A stretch of DNA of 64,000 nucleotides from Rhodospirillaceae bacterium (GCA_006969625.1 CP030885.1:434001-498000); one strand, 5' to 3'. Counted from the stretch's first letter, positions 41,096 through 50,572 are shown. Program-made: numbers and translations. Notes: generated by a model not told the origin, from the letters alone.

Positions 41096-43534
41096 ATGAG
41101 CGCGGATCCCTTCAGTACGCCCGGTTCCGACCAGGGCGAGCCGCGTTACGGCGGTGCGCCCCGGCGTGCCGTCGACGACGGCGACGAGGCGGGCGGCGCG
41201 TACCGCGGCCAGGAGTACGGTCGCGCCGGGGCGGATCGCAGCGAAGGGGGGCGTGGCTATTCCGGCGGCATGCCCCTGCCGACCGGCGGTGGCGGTGGAG
41301 TCGGCGGCAGCGGTGGCTCCGGCATAGCGGGGCTCGACGTCCGGAACCTGCTCGGCGCGCTGCGGCGTCGCAAGTTCATGATCGTGGCCCTGCTGGCGCT
41401 GGCGACGCTGGGCGCGCTGATGCACGTCAGCCGTCTCGTGCCGCTCTACCGTGCCGAGGCGCAGCTGATTATCGAGCCGGACCGCCGCAACCTGGTCAAC
41501 ACGCCAGAAGTGGTCCAAGGCCTGTCGAACGACTGGATGACGACGCGGACCGAGGCTCAGGTGATCGGCTCGCGCGAACTGGCGAAGCAGGCCGTCCTGC
41601 GCCTCGATCTCGAGCGCAGCCCGGTCTTCAATCCGCAGCTTCGGCCGCCCGAGCCGACCTTGCAAGAAAACCTGCAGCGGGCGCTGGCCTCGGTCCTTGC
41701 CGCCGTCGGCCTGGCCGAGGCGCCGGCTCCGGTCGCGCCACCGCCGCTGCAGGTCGAGGTCGGCGATCCGGAGCGCGACCCGGCGCTGCTCGACTGGCTG
41801 GCCGGATCATATCTCGGAGGCCTGACGGTCCAGGCATCGGAGAACAGTCGGGTGGTGACGGTCAGCTACGTCTCGACCGATCCGAACATGGCGGCACTCG
41901 CCGCCAACACCACGGCGGAGGTCTATATCGGCAGTCTGCAGTCGGAGCGCTCGCAAGGCACCGTCGAGGCCGCGCGCTTCCTGCAGGAGCAGGTCGACGA
42001 GGCGCAGCGCGAGGTGGTTGCGGCGCAGCGCGAACTGGAGGCCTACCGGCGCGAGGCCGGCGTCACCTCGATCGGTGGCGAGCTGCTGCCGGCGCGCCAG
42101 CTCTCGCAGCTCGAGCCGCAGCTCGCCGAGGCGCGGGCCGCCCGCAGCGAGGCGCAGGCCAACTACAGCCAGGTGCGCCGCCTGCTCAACGACCCGGCGG
42201 AACTGGAGCAGGCCGGCGCCATCGTCAGCTCGCAGATCATCCAATCGTTGCGCCTGCAGGAGATCGAGCAGCAGCGCGAGATCGCCGAGCTCAGCACCCA
42301 GTTCCGCGAGAAGCATCCGCGCATGATCAACGCACGGGCGGAGCTGGAGGACCTGCGCGCCCAGATCCGCGCCGAGATCACGAAGATCGCCAGCAACCTG
42401 CGCAACCAGCTCGAGATCGCGCGCGCCCGCGAGGCCAGCCTGCAGCAGGAGGTCGATCGGCTGCGCGACGAACTGGAGCAGACCCAGGCAGCCGATGCCG
42501 AGCTGGCCGAGTTAAGGACGCGCGTCGAAGTGGCCAAGCAGCAGTACGAGGCCCTGCTGCAGCGTCTGCAGGAAGTCGGCCTGCAGGAGGAGGCGCCGGT
42601 GCGTGCCGACGCGCGCATCATCAACCGGGCGACCGCCCCCGGCGGACCCTTCTATCCCAACAAGGCGATGATCGTCGCCACCGCCGGCGTCGCCGCCCTG
42701 GTGCTCGGAATCGGCCTGGCGCTGGTCTTGGAGCTGCTCGACTCCGGCTTCCGCAGCTTGACGCAGATCGAGGCGCAGACCGGCGTTCCGGCGCTCGGCA
42801 TGCTGCCGCTGCTGCGCCTAAAGCGCGACGAGGAGCCCTTCGCCTACGCCATCGAGAGCCGCGGCTCGCACTTCGCCGAGGCCGTGCGATCTTTACGGAC
42901 AGGGGTGATGCTGTCCGACCCGGAGCGTCCGCCGCGCAGCCTGCTGGTGACCTCCTCGGTGCCCAGCGAGGGGAAGTCCTCGACCGTGCTGGCCATCGCT
43001 ACCCAGGCGTCCAAATCGGGGCGGCGGGCCATCGTCGTCGACTGCGACATGCGCCATCCCTCGGTCGGTCAGGCGCTGGGCTTCGGCACCTGCCTGGGTC
43101 TCGGCGACTTCCTGGCCGGTCACGCCCAGCTCGCCGACATTATCGGACACGACGAGCGCACGGGACTGCACTTCATCACCGCCGGGTCGGGCCAGGTCCG
43201 GCCGGTCGAGCTGCTGGCCTCGCCGCGCATGAACCGGTTGCTGCAGGCGCTGGAGAAGGAGTTTCAGCTCGTCGTACTCGACACGCCGCCGCTGCTTCCC
43301 GTGTCCGATGCGCTGCCGCTGATGCGCGAGGCGGACGCGACGCTCTTCCTGGTGCGCTGGGAGAAGACCAAGCGGGACACCGCGAAGGCCGGACTCAAGC
43401 TGGCGCTGGAGGCCGGCGCGCGTCTGGCCGGCGTGGCAATGACCTATGTCGACGTGCGCAAGCTGGCCCAGTACGACTATGCGGACTCGAAATATTATTA
43501 CCACAAGTCCTACCGGCGCTATTACTCGACCTGA
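41096..43534 (+). CDS. Polysaccharide chain-length/tyrosine autokinase (Wzc/ExoP type)
   Basis: An 812-residue protein combining a Wzz domain and a BY-kinase. An N-terminal Gly-rich stretch precedes the first helix (about 93-114); a long coiled coil leads to the second helix (about 523-546). The kinase has Walker A VPSEGKSS at 622-629, Walker A' VVDCDMRHPS and Walker B LVVLDTPPLLPVSD. The last 20 residues contain eight tyrosines, the autophosphorylation cluster. It controls chain length and export with the Wza-like protein. Start 41096 is preferred; a GTG at 40922 would add a 58-residue polar extension. Confidence 0.93.
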   Translation: MSADPFSTPGSDQGEPRYGGAPRRAVDDGDEAGGAYRGQEYGRAGADRSEGGRGYSGGMPLPTGGGGGVGGSGGSGIAGLDVRNLLGALRRRKFMIVALLALATLGALMHVSRLVPLYRAEAQLIIEPDRRNLVNTPEVVQGLSNDWMTTRTEAQVIGSRELAKQAVLRLDLERSPVFNPQLRPPEPTLQENLQRALASVLAAVGLAEAPAPVAPPPLQVEVGDPERDPALLDWLAGSYLGGLTVQASENSRVVTVSYVSTDPNMAALAANTTAEVYIGSLQSERSQGTVEAARFLQEQVDEAQREVVAAQRELEAYRREAGVTSIGGELLPARQLSQLEPQLAEARAARSEAQANYSQVRRLLNDPAELEQAGAIVSSQIIQSLRLQEIEQQREIAELSTQFREKHPRMINARAELEDLRAQIRAEITKIASNLRNQLEIARAREASLQQEVDRLRDELEQTQAADAELAELRTRVEVAKQQYEALLQRLQEVGLQEEAPVRADARIINRATAPGGPFYPNKAMIVATAGVAALVLGIGLALVLELLDSGFRSLTQIEAQTGVPALGMLPLLRLKRDEEPFAYAIESRGSHFAEAVRSLRTGVMLSDPERPPRSLLVTSSVPSEGKSSTVLAIATQASKSGRRAIVVDCDMRHPSVGQALGFGTCLGLGDFLAGHAQLADIIGHDERTGLHFITAGSGQVRPVELLASPRMNRLLQALEKEFQLVVLDTPPLLPVSDALPLMREADATLFLVRWEKTKRDTAKAGLKLALEAGARLAGVAMTYVDVRKLAQYDYADSKYYYHKSYRRYYST

Positions 43535-43576
43535 CGCGCCGGGCGCGTTGCCGGCAGCCTCCTGGATGCGGCCGGC

Positions 43577-44293
43577 ATGAGCGCGGCGCGGGCGATGCGC
43601 GGCATCGACTTCGCGCTCGCCGCGGCCGTCGCCCTGCTGGCGGGCGGTCTGCTGCTGAGCTTCGGGCTGCCGCGCGGCGTGGCCGCCGCGCTGGTGGCGC
43701 CGCACGACGCCTTGATGCCGCGGCTTGCCGCCGGCGACCCCTTGGTCGCTCCGCAGCTGACTCCGGCGGTGGCCGCCCATGTCAAGGCGCTCGCCTGGCA
43801 CGACAGCGCCCACCTGCACCAGCGGCTGGGTCAATTGCATTTCGCGCTGGCACGCGCGAGCGCGAGCCCGGCCGCGCGCCTGCAGGGGCTTCGCCAGTCT
43901 GCCGCGGCGCACGTGGAAGCCTTGGCCCGCAACCCCATGCTGCCGTATGCCTGGACCCAACTGGCGCTGGCGCGCTTGGAGCTGGCGGGGCCCGGCCCGG
44001 ATTTCGCGGCGGCCTATGCGCGTGCCGTCGAGGTCTCGCCGGCGCTGCCTGCCCTGGTTTTCGGCCGTGTGCGCGCCGGGCTGGCGGCCTGGCCGCGACT
44101 CGACCCGGCCACGCGCGACCTGCTTGCCGACGACGTTGCCGTGGCAGCGAAGATCGATCCGCGCCGTCTGATCCGGGCCGCCGGCACGACCAACCGCCTG
44201 GCGCTGCTGCAACGACTGCTGTCCGCGCATCCGGCCCTTCTGGCGGACGTCGCCCGGGCGATGCGTCAGCCGAGACCGCGCCACCTGCAGTAG
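43577..44293 (+). CDS. Membrane-anchored hypothetical protein of the polysaccharide locus
   Basis: A 238-residue protein with one N-terminal helix (FALAAAVALLAGGLLLSFGL) and a helical, TPR-like body (HVEALARNPMLPYAWTQLALARLEL). No catalytic motif is seen. It follows the Wzc-like gene by 42 bp and probably has a role in the same assembly machinery. It converges on the O-antigen-ligase gene. Confidence 0.7.
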   Translation: MSAARAMRGIDFALAAAVALLAGGLLLSFGLPRGVAAALVAPHDALMPRLAAGDPLVAPQLTPAVAAHVKALAWHDSAHLHQRLGQLHFALARASASPAARLQGLRQSAAAHVEALARNPMLPYAWTQLALARLELAGPGPDFAAAYARAVEVSPALPALVFGRVRAGLAAWPRLDPATRDLLADDVAVAAKIDPRRLIRAAGTTNRLALLQRLLSAHPALLADVARAMRQPRPRHLQ

Positions 44294-44323
44294 CCTCGCC
44301 ACCGGCGCCGGGAGCTGTCGAGG

Positions 44324-45733
44324 TCACCTGGAAGCGGTGGCTTCCCGGTCGGAACGGTGGCGCCAGGACTGCGCGACGCCGAGACCCAGCAGCGCCGCCA
44401 GAGTGACGCCGACGCCGGGAATCTGCAGAGAGAAGTCGAAGGCGGCATGCACTGCCGCGACGAGTCCGGCGGCCAGGCCCACCGCGCCGTAGATCCAGTC
44501 GTGATGCCGGTCGCGCAGACCGCGCCAGCAGCGCCAGGCGATGCCCAGCAGCAGGGCCTGCATCAGCACGAAGGCCGGCCAGCCGGCCTCGGCCGCCAGC
44601 TCGACATAGCTGTTGTGCGCGCGCAGGAGCGAGTTGTCGCCGGTCTGCGCCAACTCCGCCGTGCGCGCCGCTTCGAAGAGGCTGGGGAAGCTGCCCAGTC
44701 CGCTGCCGGTCAGGGGCCGCTCGGCGAGCACCCTCAAGGTTACCTGCGCGATCTCCGGGCGACCGCCGAGGACGCTCGCCGATTGCGGGTCGAGGCGGTG
44801 CAGCAGGCCGTCGAGAAGGCCGGACGCGGTGGCCAGGACCACTCCCAGCACGAGGCTGACCAGGAGGGCGCCCAGCCAAATCCAGGTGCGTGCGCCCGGC
44901 CGTGCGCCGATGGCGAGGAAGGCGGCGGCAAAGCCGGTGGCGGCGGCCAGTGTGCCGGCGCGCGAGGTGCTGAGCGCGACGGCGGCGAACAACAGAAGGC
45001 TGGTCGCCAAGGCTGCCCAGCCGCTGCGGCCGAGGTTGTCGAGGACCAGTCCGGCGCGGGCCAGGGGGCCGAGTCCGCCGCCGCCGATGGCGGCGACGCG
45101 GCGCAGCAGCAGCAGCAGGGCGGCGGCCCCCAGCATGCCGCAGTAGGTCGCGAAGTGGTTGCGGTTGACGAAGGTCCCGGTCAGCGAGTCGCTGTAGACC
45201 CGCTTTTCCCACCAGAGCACAAGGTCGAATCCGCCGAACTGCATCACCATGCCATAGACCGCATACAGCGTGCCGGCGCCCACCAGGGTCCAGAGCAGCA
45301 GGTGCGCGCGTGCCGAATCCCGCCCCCACTGCAGGGCCAGCCAGAACACTAGTGCATAGGTGACGAGGCGCAGCAGCACGCCGCCGGCCGCCGCCGTGTC
45401 CGGCGTCAGGGGCACGCGCGCCATGTCGGCCTCCGGCCTCGCAGTCCAGCCTGGGTAAGCCAGCGGGACCGGCCAGATCGGCAGCATCTGGGCGATCGCC
45501 CAGGCGACCAGCAAGGCGAAGCCGGCGACCAGCCACCACGTGCGGCGCGCCGCGACCGCCGGCGTCGCGCCCTCGGGATCGTGCCTGGCGAACGGCAAGG
45601 TGACGGCGTACGCCACGGCCAACAGTGCGACGGCGCTCGCCAGGCCAGCCTCGGCAAGCTGCGGCGCACTGCCGAAGGGCAGCGGCGCCAGCGCCACCAG
45701 CGCAACGAAACAGGCGAAGAGAAAACGGGTCAT
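44324..45733 (-). CDS. O-antigen ligase/Wzy-family membrane protein
   Basis: A 469-residue membrane protein with 10-12 helices and the large periplasmic loop of the Wzy_C/O-antigen-ligase superfamily: GTFVNRNHFATYCGML, STSRAGTLAA and PLTGSGLGSF with the late segment AHNSYVELAAEAGW, which contains the conserved H-N-x-x-V/L-E. It would polymerise or ligate repeat units of the polysaccharide at the periplasmic face. ATG at 45733 is used; a TTG at 45757 is possible. A second, different family member is at 53545-54975. Confidence 0.88.
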   Translation of the reverse strand: MTRFLFACFVALVALAPLPFGSAPQLAEAGLASAVALLAVAYAVTLPFARHDPEGATPAVAARRTWWLVAGFALLVAWAIAQMLPIWPVPLAYPGWTARPEADMARVPLTPDTAAAGGVLLRLVTYALVFWLALQWGRDSARAHLLLWTLVGAGTLYAVYGMVMQFGGFDLVLWWEKRVYSDSLTGTFVNRNHFATYCGMLGAAALLLLLRRVAAIGGGGLGPLARAGLVLDNLGRSGWAALATSLLLFAAVALSTSRAGTLAAATGFAAAFLAIGARPGARTWIWLGALLVSLVLGVVLATASGLLDGLLHRLDPQSASVLGGRPEIAQVTLRVLAERPLTGSGLGSFPSLFEAARTAELAQTGDNSLLRAHNSYVELAAEAGWPAFVLMQALLLGIAWRCWRGLRDRHHDWIYGAVGLAAGLVAAVHAAFDFSLQIPGVGVTLAALLGLGVAQSWRHRSDREATASR

Positions 45734-45805
45734 TGGCGAACGGCGGCTCGCGGGCAAACCGGAGAAGGCGTGAGGCGGCTCAGGCCAAGGATGGCACGGC
45801 GGACC

Positions 45806-47242
45806 CTAATAGGCGTTTTCCTGCAGCAGCACCACGACCGGTGTCAGTGTCAGGATCTTCAGGTCGAGGCCGAGCGACCAGTTGTCGATGTAGTACAGGT
45901 CCATCGTCACGCGCCGGCGCATCTTGTCCGGCGTGTCCGTCTCGCCGCGCAGCCCGTGGATCTGGGCCCATCCGGTCATGCCCGGCTTGACCCTCTGGCG
46001 CGCCAGGTAGGCGCCGATCAGACCGGCGTAGAGGGAATCGTGCTCGAGCGCATGGGGGCGCGGTCCGACCAGGGACATCTCGCCGCGCAACACATTGATT
46101 AACTGCGGCAGCTCGTCGAGGCTGGTGCGCCGCAGGAAGCGGCCGACGCGCGTGACCCGCGGGTCGTTGCGGCGCGCCTGCGGCACCCGCCCCGTCGCGT
46201 CGCAGTCGGCGTGCATGCTGCGGAACTTCAGCATCGTGAAGGGCGCACGTCCGAAGCCCGCGCGCTGCTGGCGGAACAGCACCGGGCCGGGCGAATCCAG
46301 CCGGATGGCCAGCGCGATCAGCAGCATCGGCAGCGCCGTCACCAGCAAGAGCAGGCTGCCGAGGACGCGGTCTTCCACCGCCTTGACCAGCAGGTCCCAG
46401 CCGCCCATCGGGCGCCGCCAGAGGTCGAGCATCGGCAGCCCCATGACGGTCGAGATGCCGTGCACGGGAATGTGCCCCGCCAGGTTGCGTTCCGGCGCCA
46501 GGCGGACGTCCACCGGCAGCGCCCGTACCCGCTCGAGCGCCCGTTCGAGGGTCGCCCGGTCCGACCAGGGCACGGCGAGCACGAGCTCCTGCAGCCGGTG
46601 CCGCTCGATCAGCTCCGTCAGCTCCTCCAGGCTGCCCAGCAGCGGCAGATCGCCCGCCGCGCCTGCCTGCGGAGCGGTGGCCCCGGCCGGAGCGATCAGC
46701 CCGACGACGGAAATGCTGGCGCCCGGCGCGCGCATCATCGTGCGCGCGGTGTCCTGGGCGAGTTCGCCCTGGCCGACCAGAGCCACCCGTCGGCCGGCGA
46801 CGCCTGCCTGCTTCCAGCGGGCCATGCGGGCGACGACCGCGGCGCGCAAGGCCAACAGCGCGGCCAGCGCGAGAACGAACCAGAGGCCGAACCACAGACG
46901 CGAATAGACGCTGGTCGTCTTGGTCAGCACGCTGACCACCAGCAGCACAAGCACCACCAGCAGCCAGCCGCCGGCGCAGCGCGCGACGAGGCGAAGCGGC
47001 TCGCGCAGCACCTCCAGGTCGTACGCCCGCAACAGGTGCATGACGTTGGCGGTCAGCAGCCCGGCGAGCAGCACGCCGCCGATATAGAACGACGACAGCG
47101 CCGCGAAGCCGACGAAGTCGCCGGTACGCACCACCCAGGCCAGATAGCCGGTGACGACCACGACAAACACATCCGCCAGGCGCAGAACGCCGGCGAGCAG
47201 AATCTCACGGTCGCTGGAAGAGCCCGAACCGGCGCCCACCAT
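45806..47242 (-). CDS. Undecaprenyl-phosphate sugar phosphotransferase (WcaJ/PssY type)
   Basis: A 478-residue polyprenol-phosphate hexose-1-phosphate transferase. Four N-terminal helices and a CoA-binding-like domain (VGRRVALVGQGELAQ-like: RRVALVGQGELAQDT) are followed by the catalytic bacterial sugar-transferase domain: FRQQRAGFGRAPFTMLKFRSM, RVGRFLRRTSLDELPQLINV, GEMSLVGPRPH and KPGMTGWAQIHGLRGE. It loads the first sugar onto undecaprenyl phosphate and so starts the repeat unit. ATG at 47242 is preferred to a GTG at 47290. Confidence 0.92.
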   Translation of the reverse strand: MVGAGSGSSSDREILLAGVLRLADVFVVVVTGYLAWVVRTGDFVGFAALSSFYIGGVLLAGLLTANVMHLLRAYDLEVLREPLRLVARCAGGWLLVVLVLLVVSVLTKTTSVYSRLWFGLWFVLALAALLALRAAVVARMARWKQAGVAGRRVALVGQGELAQDTARTMMRAPGASISVVGLIAPAGATAPQAGAAGDLPLLGSLEELTELIERHRLQELVLAVPWSDRATLERALERVRALPVDVRLAPERNLAGHIPVHGISTVMGLPMLDLWRRPMGGWDLLVKAVEDRVLGSLLLLVTALPMLLIALAIRLDSPGPVLFRQQRAGFGRAPFTMLKFRSMHADCDATGRVPQARRNDPRVTRVGRFLRRTSLDELPQLINVLRGEMSLVGPRPHALEHDSLYAGLIGAYLARQRVKPGMTGWAQIHGLRGETDTPDKMRRRVTMDLYYIDNWSLGLDLKILTLTPVVVLLQENAY

Positions 47243-47389
47243 CGCCACCCATATCCGAGCCCGGCGCGCGGCGCGGCCGGCACCCTCCACACGGCAGGAT
47301 TACCCTGCGGCACAGAAATGCGCAAGCCGAGTGTAGTTTTTGGAGTGTCGTTTTTGGAATCATGGCGGCTCGTGCGGCGCCTCACGGCC

Positions 47390-48025
47390 CTAGGAGCGGT
47401 GAAGCCACCAAGCCTCTTCGTTCACCGAGTAAATCGGCCGGTAGTGGCGGATACGCTCGGCCGGCATGACCTGGTCGATCTGGTTGTCCAGAACGTAGGC
47501 CTGTCCCTCGTGGTAGACCACCAGCACGGCGTGCATCAGCCGCAGGTTCAGGTCCTTCAGCACGACGATGCGCAGCGCCTCGTTCGGCCAGCCGAGCGCG
47601 CGCAGCGACATGAACTTGGCGATCGCGTAGTCCTCGCAGTCGCCGTTCTTCTGGAAGAACTGCGCCGGCGTCGCCCAGTAGTCCGGGACGCCCCAATTGG
47701 GCGGATCCTGGATGTAGCGGTGGCGGTTCATCTGGTCGTTCACCGCCTCGATCTGCGCCATGGCACTGCGCCCGCCAAGGCCGTCGAGGAAGGCCTGCCA
47801 CTCCACGAGATCCTCGCGCGTCACTCCCTGCGGTGCGGAGGCTTCGCCGAAATACCGGGCCAAGGCGCCTTGCCACTTGGGGAACAGGGCGATGTTGTCG
47901 GAGCGCGCCTCGAGGCTGCCGAAGAGCGAGGGCGAGAAGCGTGCCGCCGCGGGGTCCGGAAGTGCGGCGATCGCCAGGGCTGCGGCGAGCGTGAGCGGCG
48001 AAACCACGCGGAGGGTTGGGCGCAT
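47390..48025 (-). CDS. Periplasmic C93 cysteine protease (BTLCP, LapG family)
   Basis: A 211-residue exported protein with a signal peptide (VSPLTLAAALAIAALPDPAAA) and a transglutaminase-like protease domain. The triad is visible: Cys130 in GDCEDYAIAKF, His165 in MHAVLVV, Asp180 in VLDNQID. The C-terminal PIYSVNEEAWWL is also family-like. In Pseudomonas the relative LapG clips the surface adhesin LapA; homologues occur in alphaproteobacterial polysaccharide loci. AAGGAG lies nine bases before the ATG. It is divergent from the degenerate HD-GYP protein gene. Confidence 0.9.
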   Translation of the reverse strand: MRPTLRVVSPLTLAAALAIAALPDPAAARFSPSLFGSLEARSDNIALFPKWQGALARYFGEASAPQGVTREDLVEWQAFLDGLGGRSAMAQIEAVNDQMNRHRYIQDPPNWGVPDYWATPAQFFQKNGDCEDYAIAKFMSLRALGWPNEALRIVVLKDLNLRLMHAVLVVYHEGQAYVLDNQIDQVMPAERIRHYRPIYSVNEEAWWLHRS

Positions 48026-48246
48026 CCTGCGACACTCCTTGGGTCGGCTGGCGGGCCCGACGGGCCGGCTTCGTCGGGCGCTGGGCCCGCCGCGCACTGC
48101 GGCACCGCGCCCCGGTCCTAATCAGTCTCGCCGCAGCAAGCTTAAGACTTGCTTAAGCGGGGCGTCCTAGGATCGCCCGCGGGGTCTCGGCCGCAGTGCT
48201 ACTTCACCGTGTGCAGCACGCTGCCTCCCTAGTCAGGTCCTCACCG

Positions 48247-48269
48247 CCGTTCCGCCCTTGGCGGAACGG
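48247..48269 (+). promoter_or_regulatory. Ten-base-pair GC hairpin before the HD-GYP-like gene
   Basis: CCGTTCCGCC and GGCGGAACGG form a perfect 10-bp stem around a CTT loop, ending 20 bp before the GTG start at 48290. There is no following T-run, so a terminator is less likely than an mRNA leader structure or protein-binding site. Confidence 0.5.
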
Positions 48270-48289
48270 GCCAATGCGACGGAACCGCC

Positions 48290-50404
48290 GTGACCGCCGA
48301 TCCGACGACGCCCACCCTTTCCGCAACTCCCGCCGAGTCGCCGGATGGCGCGTGGTGGAAAGATTGGCGTCTGCCGGCCATGGGCTTGGCGCTGCTGCTG
48401 GCCGGCGCCGTGGGCATCGCGTCCATCGCGACCTTCGTGAGCACCGAGCGCGAGCGCGACCTGCGCCGCTGGCAGGACCGGCTCGGCCTGATCGCCGACA
48501 GCCGCGCCGCGGACGTGGCCGACTGGCTGGCCGACCAGAAGCGCGAGATCGACAGCCTGGCCGGCAACGCGACCGTGCAGCTCCTGCTCAGCGAGCTGGC
48601 GCTGGTCGGCGGCGAGGTGGCGGCGATCACCGACGCCCGCGGTCAGATGCAGTACCTCGGCAACCTGCTGAGCCTGACTGCCGAGCGGGCCGGCTTCGAG
48701 GCGCCGCGCGGCGGCGACCAGGTGCGCGCCAATGTCGACCTGCCGGCGCCGGTCGGCCTGGCCGTGCGCGACGCCGAAGGCCGCGTCCTGGCGACCACGC
48801 CGCGCTTCGCGGCACCGGAACTCGCTGCGGAATCGGGCGAGACTGCTGTCGAGATCTCCCGCGATCCGCAGCTCGGCCCGCTGTTGGCGCTGGCTGCTGC
48901 CGTCCCCGCGCTGCAGGGCGCGGCGGAGACGCCGCCGGTCGGCGCCGTGGTGGGACAGCTTCCCGTCGGGCCTGCGCTCGCCGCGCTGCTGCGCCAGCCC
49001 GGCGTGCGCCAGGAAGGGCTGGAGATTCTGCTGGTGCGGCCTAACGGGGCGGCGGTCGAATACCTCTCGCCGCTGGCCGACGGCACTCCGGCGCTCGGCC
49101 GCCGGCTCGACCGCGACACCGCCGGCCTGGCGGCCGCTCAGGCGCTCGAGCGGCCCGGCGCCTTCCTGCAGGCGGAGGACTACGCCGGCATGCCGGTGCT
49201 GGCGACCGCGCGGCCGGTAAGCGGCAGCGAGTGGTTGCTGCTGGTCAAGATGGACCGCGCCGTTGCGCTCGCCGACATCGATGCCCGCGCCGACCGGCTG
49301 CTGCTTGTGCTGCTGCTGGCGCTCGGTCTGGTCGCCGCCCTGCTGCTGGTGGTCTGGCGCCACGGTGCCTCGCGCCGCGCCACCGCGTCCGCGCGGCTGC
49401 ATGCGGCGGCGGCCGCGGAGCTCGAACGCCAGCGACACCTGCTTCGCCTGGTCACGGACAGCCAGCCGACGGCGATCCTGATCCTGGACGACGCCGGGCA
49501 CATTCGCTTCGCCAACGCGCGCGCCGGCGAGCGGGTGGCGATGCGCCCCGAGGAGATGCTCGGCAAGTCGCTGACCGCCGTGGTCGGCACCGCGGCGGCG
49601 GCGCGCACGCTGGCTCTTGCCGACCAGGCGCTCGAGGAGGGCGCGCGGGTCAGCGACGTGCTGCGCATCGAAGGCGACAGCAGCGTCGAGGGCGGTCGGC
49701 GGATCTACCTGGCCGACCACGTGCCGGTGCCGCCCAGCAGCGACCTGCCGCGCGGCGTGCTGGTGGTCGAGCGCGACGTCACCGCCGAGCTGCGCGAGCG
49801 CGCCCGCCGCGAATCCACTCTGGACGCGCTGATCATGACGCTGGTCGGCGTGGTCGACCGGCGCGACCCCTATGCCGCCGACCACTCGCACCTGGTCGGC
49901 GAGCTGAGTCAACGCCTGGCGCGCGAGATGGGGCTGGACGAGACCCAGGCGGAGACCGCGCGGGTGGCCGGCCTGCTTATGAACATCGGCAAGATCCTGG
50001 TGCCGGAGGAGCTGCTGACCCGCCAGGGCGGCTTGAGCGAGGCGGAGCGCGAGAAGATTCGCGCGTGCATGAACGCCAGCGCCGAACTGCTGGCCGGCGT
50101 CAGCTTCGACGGCCCGGTCGTGGAGACGCTGGAGCAGGCGCAGGAGCGCGCCGGCGGGGCGGGCGACAAGGGCGAACCCGGCGCGGCGGTCCTGCCGACC
50201 GCGCGCATCCTGGCCGTCGCCAACGCCTTCGTCGCCATGGTCAGCGCCCGCGCCCACCGCCCCGGGCTGAGCGTCGACGCCGCCCTGTCGGAGCTGATGC
50301 AGGAGATGGGGCAGCGCTACGACCGCGGGGTCATCGCCGCGCTGGTCAACTACCTCGACAACAAGGGCGGCCGCCAGCACTGGGAAGCCAGCGCGGCCGA
50401 GTAG
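48290..50404 (+). CDS. Membrane PAS protein with degenerate HD-GYP domain
   Basis: A 704-residue protein. Helix one (about 28-50) and helix two (about 337-357) enclose a roughly 290-residue periplasmic sensor domain. A PAS domain (about 384-500: LRLVTDSQPTAILILDDAG) follows, then an HD-GYP-like region from 520. The expected HD metal pair is replaced: HDIGK reads MNIGK at residues 564-568. The HH and GYP residues are also missing; the region after AGVSFDGP has no H-H-E-x-x-D-G-x-G-Y-P. It therefore probably does not hydrolyse c-di-GMP but could bind it. The start is a GTG. It faces the C93 protease gene. Confidence 0.82.
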   Translation: MTADPTTPTLSATPAESPDGAWWKDWRLPAMGLALLLAGAVGIASIATFVSTERERDLRRWQDRLGLIADSRAADVADWLADQKREIDSLAGNATVQLLLSELALVGGEVAAITDARGQMQYLGNLLSLTAERAGFEAPRGGDQVRANVDLPAPVGLAVRDAEGRVLATTPRFAAPELAAESGETAVEISRDPQLGPLLALAAAVPALQGAAETPPVGAVVGQLPVGPALAALLRQPGVRQEGLEILLVRPNGAAVEYLSPLADGTPALGRRLDRDTAGLAAAQALERPGAFLQAEDYAGMPVLATARPVSGSEWLLLVKMDRAVALADIDARADRLLLVLLLALGLVAALLLVVWRHGASRRATASARLHAAAAAELERQRHLLRLVTDSQPTAILILDDAGHIRFANARAGERVAMRPEEMLGKSLTAVVGTAAAARTLALADQALEEGARVSDVLRIEGDSSVEGGRRIYLADHVPVPPSSDLPRGVLVVERDVTAELRERARRESTLDALIMTLVGVVDRRDPYAADHSHLVGELSQRLAREMGLDETQAETARVAGLLMNIGKILVPEELLTRQGGLSEAEREKIRACMNASAELLAGVSFDGPVVETLEQAQERAGGAGDKGEPGAAVLPTARILAVANAFVAMVSARAHRPGLSVDAALSELMQEMGQRYDRGVIAALVNYLDNKGGRQHWEASAAE

Positions 50405-50572
50405 GGCGGCCAGGGCATGCCCCTGCGCCTCTTGCGGCCGCGCACCCGCGCGTGGCCGGTTTCCGGCCTCTTTCAACGCGGCGGGGCGCGGCCCATACTT
50501 AGGGCAGATGCAGGGCCGGCGGTTGCGCATGCCCGCCGCTGCTGTGCGCCCTGCAGCGCCAAGAGGAGTCGC

